The notes under the pieces: model-generated
What the model was told of the DNA's origin: nothing
Database searches by the model: none
What the model saw: only the letters and a program-made list of their open reading frames with translations
Shown: one piece after another, positions 27,608 through 35,626 of the stretch
Layout: the number at the start of each line of letters is the position of its first letter
How positions within the stretch are numbered: the first letter of the stretch is position 1
Program-made: the position numbers and the translations under genes
From: Bacteroidota bacterium
Lineage (GTDB): Bacteria > Bacteroidota > Bacteroidia > Sphingobacteriales > Sphingobacteriaceae
Length of the DNA stretch: 43,574 nt
Reading direction: 5' to 3'
Assembly: GCA_013288485.1 (NCBI GenBank)
Contig: JABDBW010000013.1
Coordinates: 1 to 43,574, forward strand

Positions 27608-27714
27608 TTCATGGTTCATAGATCATTGTTAATGGTGATCTACTACCCATAAGTCTTTATTCTAATTATTTTCATAGCAACATGCCCAACTATGAACCAT
27701 GATCTATGAACCAT
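27608..27714. repeat. Inverted heptamer repeat, prs-rplY spacer
   Basis: Arms ATGGTTCATAGATCAT (27611-27626) and its exact reverse complement (27699-27714) are 72 nt apart and made of 7-nt words (GTTCATG, GTTCATA and, on the other side, ACCATGA). The right arm 27692-27714 differs at one of 23 positions from 8044-8066 in the leuC-leuD spacer, 19 kb away. Confidence 0.85.
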
Positions 27715-27723
27715 CACCCACGC

Positions 27724-28668
27724 TTAATCCACCTTAAACAACTGGCTGATAGAGCCGTGTTCATTCACATTGCTTATAGCTTTTGCAAACAGATCAGCTG
27801 TTGATAATACCTTTATCTTAGCGCTTTCGCGTTTCAGCGGAATGGTATCAGTAACTATCAATTCAGTTAAGGCCGAGCTTTCAATTATTTCGTAAGCCTT
27901 GCCCGAAAGTACCGGGTGTGTACAAACCGCGCGCACACTGCGCGCGCCGCGCTCCATTATTAATCCGGCTGCTTTTGCCAGTGTACCTGCTGTGTCGCAT
28001 ATATCATCGATCAGCACAATATCCTGGTCGGTAACATCACCTATCAGCGTCATTGATTCAATTTCGTTGGCGCGTTTACGGCGCTTATCGCAAATTACCA
28101 CTTCGGCATTAAAAAACTTGGCAAAGCCACGTGCCCGGTATGATCCGCCCATATCAGGCGAAGCAATGGTTAAATTACCCAACCCCAGGCTTTTTATATA
28201 CGGCACAAAAATGATAGACGCGTCCAAATGGTCAACCGGGATATCAAAAAATCCCTGTATCTGCGCGGCGTGCAGGTCCATGGTCATTATCCTGTTTATC
28301 CCCGCAGCTACCAATAAATTAGCAACCAGTTTTGAGCCAATGGCCACACGGGGTTTATCCTTCCTGTCTTGCCTGGCCAAACCAAAATAAGGAATAACAG
28401 CATTTACATAATGTGCCGATGCGCGTCGCGCGGCATCGATCATCATTAACAACTCCATCAGGTTATCAGTAGGTTGATGGGTTGATTGAATTAAAAAAAC
28501 ATCACAACCACGTACAGATTCTTCAAAATGAGGCTGAAATTCGCCATCACTAAATCGGGAAAGCACATAATCGCCCAGGTTGCTTCCGTAAGCCTCAGCA
28601 ATTTTTTCTGCCAGGTCCGTTGATCCGGAACCTGCAAATAACTTAACCGTATTAAATTGTAGAGGCAT
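27724..28668 (-). CDS. prs: Ribose-phosphate pyrophosphokinase (PRPP synthase)
   Basis: Makes PRPP from ribose-5-phosphate and ATP for nucleotide, histidine, tryptophan and NAD synthesis. The 314-aa class I enzyme starts MPLQFNTVKLFAGSGSTDLA. It has the ATP-site segment SRFSDGEFQPHFEESVRG, the flexible-loop/metal region DLHAAQIQGFFDIPVDHL, the phosphate-binding region SPDMGGSYRARGFA, and the PRPP signature VLIDDICDTAGT. It lies between tRNA-Gln and rplY on the - strand. Confidence 0.97.
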   Translation of the reverse strand: MPLQFNTVKLFAGSGSTDLAEKIAEAYGSNLGDYVLSRFSDGEFQPHFEESVRGCDVFLIQSTHQPTDNLMELLMMIDAARRASAHYVNAVIPYFGLARQDRKDKPRVAIGSKLVANLLVAAGINRIMTMDLHAAQIQGFFDIPVDHLDASIIFVPYIKSLGLGNLTIASPDMGGSYRARGFAKFFNAEVVICDKRRKRANEIESMTLIGDVTDQDIVLIDDICDTAGTLAKAAGLIMERGARSVRAVCTHPVLSGKAYEIIESSALTELIVTDTIPLKRESAKIKVLSTADLFAKAISNVNEHGSISQLFKVD

Positions 28669-28673
28669 TTTTT

Positions 28674-28778
28674 GATTTCGGATTTTAATTCGATCTATCC
28701 AAACCTTATAAAAAACAATTCGGATTTAAATTTTCCGCCAGACCTAAATCCGCAATCAAAAATTCGAAATCCGAAATC
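28674..28778. repeat. Nested heptamer inverted repeats, tRNA-Gln-prs spacer
   Basis: The outer arms GATTTCGGATTT (28674-28685) and reverse complement (28767-28778) pair perfectly over 12 nt. Inside, CGGATTTA (28721-28728) pairs with 28745-28752 over 8 nt. Right-arm words such as AATCCGC, AATTCGA and AATCCGA follow one another in 7-nt phase from about 28748 to 28778. It fills the spacer between the tRNA gene and prs. Confidence 0.75.
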
Positions 28779-28783
28779 TTATG

Positions 28784-28854
28784 TTGCCCGACCAGGATTC
28801 GAACCTAGACAAACGGTACCAAAAACCGTCGTACTACCATTATACTATCAGGCA
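28784..28854 (-). tRNA. tRNA-Gln (anticodon UUG)
   Basis: A 71-nt cloverleaf. The acceptor stem TGCCTGA pairs with TCGGGCA (one G-U). The D arm contains TATAATGGTAGTA. The anticodon stem ACGGT/ACCGT encloses the loop TTTTGGT, placing UUG at 34-36. The T arm has GGTTCGAATCC. Discriminator A is at 28784. CCA is not encoded, since the next bases are CAT. Read on the - strand, it precedes prs. Confidence 0.95.
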
Positions 28855-28891
28855 ATCTTCCGCTTCAAAACATCCGTTCCGAAAAGGAATG

Positions 28892-28921
28892 CAAATATAA
28901 GACGAAATTTTCAACTTCAAA
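28892..28921 (-). promoter_or_regulatory. Promoter for tRNA-Gln (and probably prs)
   Basis: On the - strand TTTG (28918-28921) and TATATTTG (28892-28899) are spaced by 18 nt, matching the Bacteroidota -33/-7 consensus TTTG / TAnnTTTG. Transcription would start about 30 nt before the mature tRNA. Confidence 0.65.
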
Positions 28922-29013
28922 AATCTAAATCTCAAAAAGTATTAAAGCATTTTTATACGGTAAATTGTATTAAAATGTGCTAAATACTGCGTGGCTGCAC
29001 TAAAACATCGGGT

Positions 29014-29021
29014 TAGTTTTG
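29014..29021 (+). promoter_or_regulatory. Candidate -7 element for DUF2723 gene
   Basis: TAGTTTTG fits TAnnTTTG and lies 48 nt before the start codon at 29069. No clear -33 element is seen. The rest of 28855-29013 holds only the divergent tRNA promoter. Confidence 0.3.
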
Positions 29022-29068
29022 TTACTTTCGGTTGCTGTTAAACCAATTTCCTTTTTGTAAATTTTAAA

Positions 29069-32000
29069 ATGAACTATAATAAAATCAACAACCTATTTGG
29101 CTGGATAGCCTTTATTATTGCCTCATTAACCTATATTTTAACCTTAGAGCCTTCTGCCAGTTTTTGGGATTGCGGCGAGTTTATTGCCTGTATATACCGT
29201 TTGCAGGTAGCGCACCAGCCCGGCGCGCCGCTGTTTACTATGATAGGTAAAGTTTTTTCGCTGCTATCATTCGGTAATGTTACCAAAGTTGCCTATTGGA
29301 CCAACATGGCTTCGGCATTGGCCAGCGGGGCCACTATTATGTTCCTGTTTTGGAGCATTACCGCCCTGGCAAAAAAAATACTTATTAAAAAGAATGAGGG
29401 CCTGACTTTTGCCAACGTAATACTTATTATGGGCGCGGGCATGGTTGGCGCGCTGGCTTACGCTTATTCTGATACATTTTGGTTCTCGGCAGTCGAATCG
29501 GAAGTTTACGCGCAATCATCCCTATGCACCGCTATTGTTTTTTGGGCCATATTAAAATGGGATGCACATGCCGATGAACCTTATGCCGGTAAATGGATAG
29601 TTTTTATTGCTTATGTAATGGGCCTTTCAATAGGCATACACTTGTTAAACCTGCTGGTAATACCGGCTATAGCATTGGTAATTTATTTTCGCAAATCAAC
29701 AAATATTACTACCTGGGGTACTATCCGGGCATTTTTATTGGGATGCATAGCGCTGGCGACCGTATTATGGGGTATTGTTCAATACACCGTAAAAGCGGCA
29801 GCGTTTGCTGATCTGTTTTTTGTTAATACCCTGGGCTTTGGTTTTGGCAGCGGGGCCATCATATTTTTTATATTGTTATTGGCCGCAATTGGTGCCGGTA
29901 TATTTTATACCCTAAAACCATCATTAACCGCAATTATTATTGCAGCTGTTTGTTTTGCATTAACCTTAGCTGTTTGCGCCGGTATTATAGGGCTGGCAAT
30001 AGCTTTAGCCCTAATAGCCTTATTGGAATATGTTGTTAAAATACGCGAAAAACGGTTTGCCCTGAACAGTTTTTTAGTTTGTACAGCTTTTATTCTATTC
30101 GGGTATAGTTCGTTCGTAATGATCGTGATACGGGCAAAGGCGGGTACTAATTTAAACAACAGCAACCCGCAGGATGCCTTCACGCTGAACGGTTACCTTA
30201 ACCGCGACCAGTACGGCGATACGCCGTTGCTATACGGCCAGTACTTCGATTCGAAACCTATTGAGCAAACTCCGGGAGCAACCATATACAGCAGGGGAAA
30301 AACCAAATACGAAATTGCCGGTAAAAAACAGCATACCGTTTACGACAGGAACACCATTTTTCCGCGAATATTCAGTCAAAAACCTGAACATATCGCATTT
30401 TATAAAATGTGGGGACATTTGGACGATAGCCAAAGCCCCACCTTCGCAGATAACCTCGGGTTCTTTTTTTCATGGCAAGTTAACCAAATGTACACGCGTT
30501 ACTTTTTATGGAACTTTGTTGGCCGCACCAACGAAATGGACGGGCAAGCCAACGGCATTGACGGCAACTGGATAAGCGGCTGGAACTTTAATAAACCCCT
30601 GCCCTACGCGGTAACAAAAAGCACAAGCTATAACCGGCTTTATTTTTTACCGCTGATATTGGGGTTGATGGGCGCGTTTTTCCATTTCAGGCGCAACCAA
30701 AAAGAAGCGGGGGTGGTTGGCGTGCTTTTCTTTTTTACAGGCATAGCCATATTGCTGTATCTTAACCAGGACCCGCTGCAGCCGCGCGAACGTGACTATG
30801 CTTATGCAGGTTCTTTTTATGCCTTCACGATCTGGATAGGCTTGTCTGTGCTTTTTATAGCTGACCTGATCGGCAAAAAGGAAAGGGCAAAAAACGCCGC
30901 CCTGCTATCGACCATATTTTGTTTGATGGTGGGACCATTGTTAATGGCGGGCCAGGAATGGAACGATCATGACCGATCGACTAAACTAACCCCGCATGAT
31001 ATGGCTTACAACTATTTAAACTCATGCGCGCCAAATGCCTTGTTATTTACTTATGGCGATAATGATACCTACCCTTTATGGTATATACAGGAAGTGGAAA
31101 ATGTGCGCCCCGATGTGCGTATTGTAAATTTAAGCCTGCTGGGTACCGATTGGTATATTAAGCAAATGAAAGCCAAAATGAACACGTCGGCCCCCGCGCC
31201 AATTACCATGCCTGATGAAAAATATAAAGCCGGTACGCGCGATGTGATCTATTACAACGACGCGAAAATACCGGGGCCATTAGAGCTGAATAAGGTGTTT
31301 GATTTTATAACATCAGACAATAAAGACGCCATGGCACAATACCAAAATGGCGACCAGGTTAATTACCTGCCTACCAAAAATTTAAAAATAACGGTTAACG
31401 CGGATGAAGTGATAAAAAATGGCGCAGTACCTGTTGAGGAAAAGGGTATGATAACGCCTGTTATGGAGTTTAAATACCCGGACAATTATGTAGCAAAGAA
31501 CAATTTAGCGCTGCTTGATATTTTGGCCCATAACAACTGGAAAAGGCCCATTTACTTTACCGTAACCGTACCCGAAGAGAGTATGATAGGTCTTGATAAA
31601 TACCTATATAACGAGGGGTTTGCCTATCGTTTACTACCGTTAAAACCCGATACCGCCGCGACCCCGCTGGAAAGCGCCAATACCCTGGTGATGTATAATA
31701 ACCTGGTAAATAAGTTTAAATGGGGCAACATGAAGAACGCCAGGTACCTTGACCATGAATCGTTAACTATGTTTTACCCCATGATAACTCATTTATATTT
31801 AACCCTGGCCCAAAACCTGTTAAAAGAGGGCCATGTTGACCTGGTTAAAAATACTTTACATAAATACATGGATGTTATGCCCGCTATATTACCGGTGCAG
31901 GAAGCCACGGTACGAAAATATTACCTGTCGGAAATTGCATACCGCGTTAACGAAAAGGACATGGCCGATAAGACTATTGCACAACTGGATGATTATATCA

Positions 32001-32197
32001 CCAATTCGCTCAGCTATTACTACGTTCTATTTAAAGATGGTAAAGCCGGTGTAAATAATAACGATATACGGTTTGACATGTCGCTGTTAAACGGACTGGT
32101 GGTGCTAACTAAAAACTTCAACCCGGCATTGAGCGCGAAATACAACAAGCAATTAGTTGATTATGCCGCGGAGTTTGGGGTGAGGTTAGGGCAGTAA
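29069..32197 (+). CDS. DUF2723 / TMEM260-like membrane glycosyltransferase candidate
   Basis: A 1042-aa paralogue of the - strand protein at 23146-26166, with near-identical opening (MNYNKINNLFGW versus MHYNKINNLLGW) and alignment without gaps through the first 150 residues. The putative catalytic loop SFWDCGEF (D34, E37) and AVESEVY (141-147, the sequence I regard as typical for the family) are intact. Membrane segments span residues 8 to about 620. A soluble domain follows with GDNDTYPLWYIQEVENVRPDV and a helical C-terminal region. It carries an extra hydrophobic stretch (about residues 288-325) that its paralogue lacks. The likely role, by homology to TMEM260, is O-mannosyl transfer to exported proteins; this is inference. 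Monocistronic, convergent with accA. Confidence 0.88.
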   Translation: MNYNKINNLFGWIAFIIASLTYILTLEPSASFWDCGEFIACIYRLQVAHQPGAPLFTMIGKVFSLLSFGNVTKVAYWTNMASALASGATIMFLFWSITALAKKILIKKNEGLTFANVILIMGAGMVGALAYAYSDTFWFSAVESEVYAQSSLCTAIVFWAILKWDAHADEPYAGKWIVFIAYVMGLSIGIHLLNLLVIPAIALVIYFRKSTNITTWGTIRAFLLGCIALATVLWGIVQYTVKAAAFADLFFVNTLGFGFGSGAIIFFILLLAAIGAGIFYTLKPSLTAIIIAAVCFALTLAVCAGIIGLAIALALIALLEYVVKIREKRFALNSFLVCTAFILFGYSSFVMIVIRAKAGTNLNNSNPQDAFTLNGYLNRDQYGDTPLLYGQYFDSKPIEQTPGATIYSRGKTKYEIAGKKQHTVYDRNTIFPRIFSQKPEHIAFYKMWGHLDDSQSPTFADNLGFFFSWQVNQMYTRYFLWNFVGRTNEMDGQANGIDGNWISGWNFNKPLPYAVTKSTSYNRLYFLPLILGLMGAFFHFRRNQKEAGVVGVLFFFTGIAILLYLNQDPLQPRERDYAYAGSFYAFTIWIGLSVLFIADLIGKKERAKNAALLSTIFCLMVGPLLMAGQEWNDHDRSTKLTPHDMAYNYLNSCAPNALLFTYGDNDTYPLWYIQEVENVRPDVRIVNLSLLGTDWYIKQMKAKMNTSAPAPITMPDEKYKAGTRDVIYYNDAKIPGPLELNKVFDFITSDNKDAMAQYQNGDQVNYLPTKNLKITVNADEVIKNGAVPVEEKGMITPVMEFKYPDNYVAKNNLALLDILAHNNWKRPIYFTVTVPEESMIGLDKYLYNEGFAYRLLPLKPDTAATPLESANTLVMYNNLVNKFKWGNMKNARYLDHESLTMFYPMITHLYLTLAQNLLKEGHVDLVKNTLHKYMDVMPAILPVQEATVRKYYLSEIAYRVNEKDMADKTIAQLDDYITNSLSYYYVLFKDGKAGVNNNDIRFDMSLLNGLVVLTKNFNPALSAKYNKQLVDYAAEFGVRLGQ

Positions 32198-32202
32198 ATT
32201 TG

Positions 32203-32297
32203 TCTGAACCATGATTTATAAGATTAAAAGATTTCGTGATTACTTGTATTATATTTAAATCAAGGGAATCAAAAAATCCTAAGAATCAGGGTTCAGA
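32203..32297. repeat. Inverted repeat between convergent genes
   Basis: TCTGAACCATGATT (32203-32216) and AATCAGGGTTCAGA (32284-32297) are reverse complements with one mismatch in 14. Between them GATT words on the left and AATC words on the right recur at 8-9 nt steps, not 7. It occupies the whole spacer between DUF2723 (+) and accA (-) and may act as a bidirectional transcript end. I recall similar GAACC...GGTTC elements in other Bacteroidota. Confidence 0.75.
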
Positions 32298-32299
32298 AA

Positions 32300-33256
32300 T
32301 CAATCCTCTACAACAACACCCATCGAACAGAATTTATTGATGCGTTCGGTTACCAACTCGTCAATGTTGCGGCTGGTTAGTGTTTTAAGATCTTTGATCA
32401 GGTGCTTTTTTAGCGTTGCGGCCATGGCTACCGGGTCCTGGTGGGCGCCGCCGAGGGGTTCTTTAATAACGCCGTCTATCAGTTTGTTTTTCAACATTTC
32501 GGTTGAGGTCAGCTTCAGCATTTCTGCCGCCCGTTCTTTTTGTTCCCAGGTTTTAAATAATATAGTTGAACAATTTTCGGGGGAAATAACCGAATACCAT
32601 GAATTATCAAGCATTAATACTCTGTCGCCAATACCTATGCCCAGCGCACCGCCCGATGCGCCTTCGCCAATAATTACACAAATAACGGGCACTTTTAAAA
32701 CCGACATTTCGAGCAGGTTGCGGGCTATTGCTTCGCCTTGCCCCCGTTCTTCCGCTTCCAGCCCCGGGAATGCGCCGGGTGTATCTATCAGCGTAACAAC
32801 AGGTTTATTGAATTTTTCGGCCAGTTTCATCAGCCGCAACGCTTTGCGATAACCTTCGGGGTTGGCCATACCAAAATTGCGGTACTGGCGCTCCTTGGTA
32901 TTGCGCCCTTTCTGATGGCCTATAAACATAACGGTTTGGCCATTTAAAGTACCGAAGCCTCCTATAATAGCTTTATCGTCGCCAACGGTACGGTCGCCAT
33001 GCAGTTCAATAAAATCATCACACATCAGCTCCAGGTATTGTAAGGTATAGGGCCTTTCGGGGTGGCGCGATATCTGTACCTTTTGCCAGCCGGTGAGGTT
33101 ATTATATACTGCCAGTTTGGTAGCTTCCAGTTTTTTCTCCAGTTCAATCACCGTTGCCGACATATCCAGCTTATTTTTATCCTCAACACCCTTCACCTTT
33201 TCAATCTGCTGAAGCAGGTCGGCCAATGGCTTTTCAAAATCAAATGTAATCTTCAT
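32300..33256 (-). CDS. accA: Acetyl-CoA carboxylase carboxyltransferase, alpha subunit
   Basis: Transfers the carboxyl group from biotin to acetyl-CoA with AccD, giving malonyl-CoA for fatty-acid synthesis. The 318 aa from ATG 33256 ([20 protein letters not shown]) match the family length of about 317-319. Motifs are [16 protein letters not shown] ([15 protein letters not shown]), [37 protein letters not shown], and [15 protein letters not shown]. The frame stays open to a TTG at 33307, and ATG 33298 would add 14 residues not seen in homologues I recall. I prefer 33256 on length, although the 33298 start lies closer to the upstream gene. An Spy-like gene precedes it on the same strand. Confidence 0.94.
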   Translation of the reverse strand: MKITFDFEKPLADLLQQIEKVKGVEDKNKLDMSATVIELEKKLEATKLAVYNNLTGWQKVQISRHPERPYTLQYLELMCDDFIELHGDRTVGDDKAIIGGFGTLNGQTVMFIGHQKGRNTKERQYRNFGMANPEGYRKALRLMKLAEKFNKPVVTLIDTPGAFPGLEAEERGQGEAIARNLLEMSVLKVPVICVIIGEGASGGALGIGIGDRVLMLDNSWYSVISPENCSTILFKTWEQKERAAEMLKLTSTEMLKNKLIDGVIKEPLGGAHQDPVAMAATLKKHLIKDLKTLTSRNIDELVTERINKFCSMGVVVED

Positions 33257-33303
33257 ACCAGCTAATGAGGGCGCTAAATTAAATAAATCTAACGGCATAT
33301 TTG

Positions 33304-33810
33304 TCAATCAGTTTTCTGCAACGTTGCCAGCTTATCATTTTGTTGCGGTGTTAACGCTTGCTGGGTGGCCAGGCAGGCTTGTAATATGGCGTTTTTTAAT
33401 TCGCCCTGGTACAAACCATAGCGGTTAGTGTAAAATATCAGGCTGCCGTCATCCATTTTATGATAACGGAAAAGGCTGTCAAGCATTTTTTCTGTAGCGA
33501 TCACAGAGCCTCCTATTTGTAGCCGGCGCCGGTGCATATAGGCCTTAATTTCAGTAATCTTTTGCACTTGATCAGGGTTAAGGGCAAGCTCTTTTTTCCA
33601 TTTGAGCGCTTTATCGGGCATCGGGTAATGGTTCATTTCGGCAACCTGCGCCATATCATCAGCGGCTTCGCCCTTTAAATAAGCCTGGTATTGCTTGTAC
33701 GTTAACGTGCGCGCAGGCGAATGTTTAACAACGCTATCCGTGTGCGATTGTGCCTTCGCCATAACATTAAAGAGTAGCAGCAGCGTAAAAAAAGATAAAG
33801 TTTTAAGCAT
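33304..33810 (-). CDS. Periplasmic Spy/CpxP-like protein
   Basis: A 168-aa exported protein with signal peptide ([20 protein letters not shown]). The mature part is helical and charged. It contains two LTxxQ-type segments, [13 protein letters not shown] near residue 77 and [13 protein letters not shown] near the C terminus, as in Spy/CpxP chaperones or metal-stress sensors. Identity to characterised members is not assured. The stop is 5 nt before an alternative ATG of accA (33298) and 47 nt before the preferred one, so cotranscription with accA is likely; no functional link is evident. Confidence 0.7.
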   Translation of the reverse strand: MLKTLSFFTLLLLFNVMAKAQSHTDSVVKHSPARTLTYKQYQAYLKGEAADDMAQVAEMNHYPMPDKALKWKKELALNPDQVQKITEIKAYMHRRRLQIGGSVIATEKMLDSLFRYHKMDDGSLIFYTNRYGLYQGELKNAILQACLATQQALTPQQNDKLATLQKTD

Positions 33811-33917
33811 ATTATATTTTATTAAAACAAACGCAATTAGGGCGGCAAAGTTCGTTTAATTTAATAATTTTCGGGAATTGTTTTTTTTATGCCATTAATG
33901 TAAGCGCCATCCAAAAA

Positions 33918-33941
33918 AAATCTCCCGGCCGGGGGAGATTT
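33918..33941. repeat. GC-rich hairpin in divergent spacer before glyS
   Basis: AAATCTCCC (33918-33926) pairs with GGGAGATTT (33933-33941) around a GGCC-containing loop, followed by TTTAGAGGGGGCT. It lies between divergent genes, where no transcript needs to end, upstream of the glyS promoter candidate. Confidence 0.6.
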
Positions 33942-33964
33942 AGAGGGGGCTAATCAAAAAAATA

Positions 33965-33972
33965 TATCTTTG
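33965..33972 (+). promoter_or_regulatory. Candidate -7 element; nearly leaderless glyS transcript
   Basis: TATCTTTG followed by C matches TAnnTTTG. It lies only 8 nt before the glyS ATG, so the transcript would be leaderless or almost so. No distinct -33 TTTG is visible. Confidence 0.4.
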
Positions 33973-33980
33973 CCCCTATT

Positions 33981-35459
33981 ATGAGCAAGAATACCGACGA
34001 ACTTTTTAAAAATGTTATCGCCCACGCCAAAGAGTATGGCTTTGTTTTTCCAAGCAGCGAAATATACGATGGCTTAAGCGCCGTTTATGATTACGGCCAG
34101 TTTGGCTCCGAACTTAAAAACAACCTCAAGACCTACTGGTGGAAAGCCATGGTGCAAATGCACGAAAACATTGTTGGTATTGATTCGGCCATATTTATGC
34201 ACCCCAAAATATGGAAGGCCAGCGGCCATGTTGATGGTTTCAGCGATCCGATGATTGATAATAAAGACTCGAACAAACGCTACCGCGCTGACCAGTTGCT
34301 GGAAGATAAAATTGCCCGCTACGATAAAGATGGTAAAACCGATAAAGCCGAAGCCCTGCAAATAGCGATGGATGAGGCGCTGAAAAATGAAGATCTGCCA
34401 CGCCTTAGAGAACTAATAATAGAGCATGAAATTGCCGACCCCGTAAGCGGCACCCGCAACTGGACCGACGTGCGCCAGTTTAACCTCATGTTCAGCACAC
34501 AGATGGGCGCCATAGCTGACGATGCCGACCTGATCTATCTGCGCCCCGAAACCGCGCAGGGCATATTTGTAAATTATTTGAACGTACAAAAATCGGGCAG
34601 GATGAAAATTCCGTTTGGTATAGCGCAAATTGGCAAGGCTTTCCGTAACGAGGTTATAGCCAGGCAGTTCATTATCCGGATGCGCGAATTTGAGCAGATG
34701 GAAATGCAGTTTTTTGTCCGCCCCGGCACCGAGATGGAATGGTACAAGCAGTGGAAAGAAACCCGCCTGCAATGGCACCTTGCTTTAGGTACTGACGAGG
34801 CCAAATACCGCTTTCACGACCATGTAAAGCTGGCGCATTATGCCAATGCCGCGGTTGATATTGAATATGATTTCCCATTCGGGTTTAAAGAGGTGGAGGG
34901 CATACACAGCCGTACCGATTTCGATTTGAGCCAGCATCAAAAATTTTCGGGCAAAAAAATGCAGTATTTCGATCCGGAGCTGGACGCGGACGGCAAGCCT
35001 TATGGGAACTACATCCCTTATGTAATTGAAACCTCTATAGGTTTAGACCGTATGTTTTTACTCACCATGATCAATGCTTTTGACGAAGAAGATTTGAGCA
35101 CCGATGAGAAACAGGATAGCCGCACCGTATTGCGCCTGCACCCCTGCCTTGCCCCCGTTAAAGCGGCCATCTTCCCGCTCATTAAAAAAGACGGTCTGCC
35201 CGAAAAAGCGCGAGAGATAATGGATAAGCTAAAACTGGATTTTAACCTGCAATACGAAGAAAAAGACGCTATTGGTAAACGCTATCGCCGCCAGGATGCC
35301 ATTGGTACACCGTTTTGCATCACTGTTGACCATCAAACGTTAGAAGACAATACCGTAACCATTCGCCATCGCGATACCATGCAGCAGGAGCGTGTAGCCG
35401 CTGACGACCTGGATAAGATAATTGGAAAGTTGGTTAGCTGGAAAAATTTGTTGAGCTAA
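33981..35459 (+). CDS. glyS: Glycine--tRNA ligase (homodimeric type)
   Basis: Class II aminoacyl-tRNA synthetase charging tRNA-Gly. At 492 aa in a single chain it is the alpha2 form found in Bacteroidota, archaea and eukaryotes, not the alpha2beta2 GlyQ/GlyS of proteobacteria. Markers are FPSSEIYDGLSAVYDYGQFG near the N terminus, RPETAQGIFVNYLNV, the motif 2 region FRNEVIARQFIIRMREFEQME, and motif 3 VIETSIGLDRMFL. The C-terminal anticodon-binding domain follows (about residues 385-492). A strong terminator follows, so it is transcribed alone. Some databases use glyQS for this form. Confidence 0.96.
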   Translation: MSKNTDELFKNVIAHAKEYGFVFPSSEIYDGLSAVYDYGQFGSELKNNLKTYWWKAMVQMHENIVGIDSAIFMHPKIWKASGHVDGFSDPMIDNKDSNKRYRADQLLEDKIARYDKDGKTDKAEALQIAMDEALKNEDLPRLRELIIEHEIADPVSGTRNWTDVRQFNLMFSTQMGAIADDADLIYLRPETAQGIFVNYLNVQKSGRMKIPFGIAQIGKAFRNEVIARQFIIRMREFEQMEMQFFVRPGTEMEWYKQWKETRLQWHLALGTDEAKYRFHDHVKLAHYANAAVDIEYDFPFGFKEVEGIHSRTDFDLSQHQKFSGKKMQYFDPELDADGKPYGNYIPYVIETSIGLDRMFLLTMINAFDEEDLSTDEKQDSRTVLRLHPCLAPVKAAIFPLIKKDGLPEKAREIMDKLKLDFNLQYEEKDAIGKRYRRQDAIGTPFCITVDHQTLEDNTVTIRHRDTMQQERVAADDLDKIIGKLVSWKNLLS

Positions 35460-35500
35460 AAAATCTGTGTATACCTAACATCTTTAACAAAACAACAACC

Positions 35501-35530
35501 AAGTCCGTTTAAATACTAAACGGACTTTTT
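35501..35530 (+). terminator. Intrinsic terminator of glyS
   Basis: A perfect 11-bp stem AAGTCCGTTTA (35501-35511) with 35517-35527 and a 5-nt loop, ending in five Ts (35526-35530), 41 nt after the glyS stop. A textbook rho-independent terminator. Confidence 0.93.
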
Positions 35531-35626
35531 GCATTTAAAATAATTGTTAATTATTGTGTAATGCGTTTTTAAATAATAAATTATACTTTTATTTTTAATT
35601 TAATTTAACTAATTGACTGATCAGGA

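Noticed and set aside
28672..28983. 103-codon + strand frame between prs and the DUF2723 gene
   Set aside because: It runs through the antisense of tRNA-Gln and through the inverted repeats; its translation contains the tell-tale ARPGFEPRQ of a reversed tRNA.
23146..32197. The two DUF2723 genes as long inverted repeats of a composite transposon around tRNA-Gln-prs-rplY-pth
   Set aside because: Protein similarity is moderate, one copy has an insert, no transposase or target duplication is seen, and the enclosed genes are core housekeeping genes.
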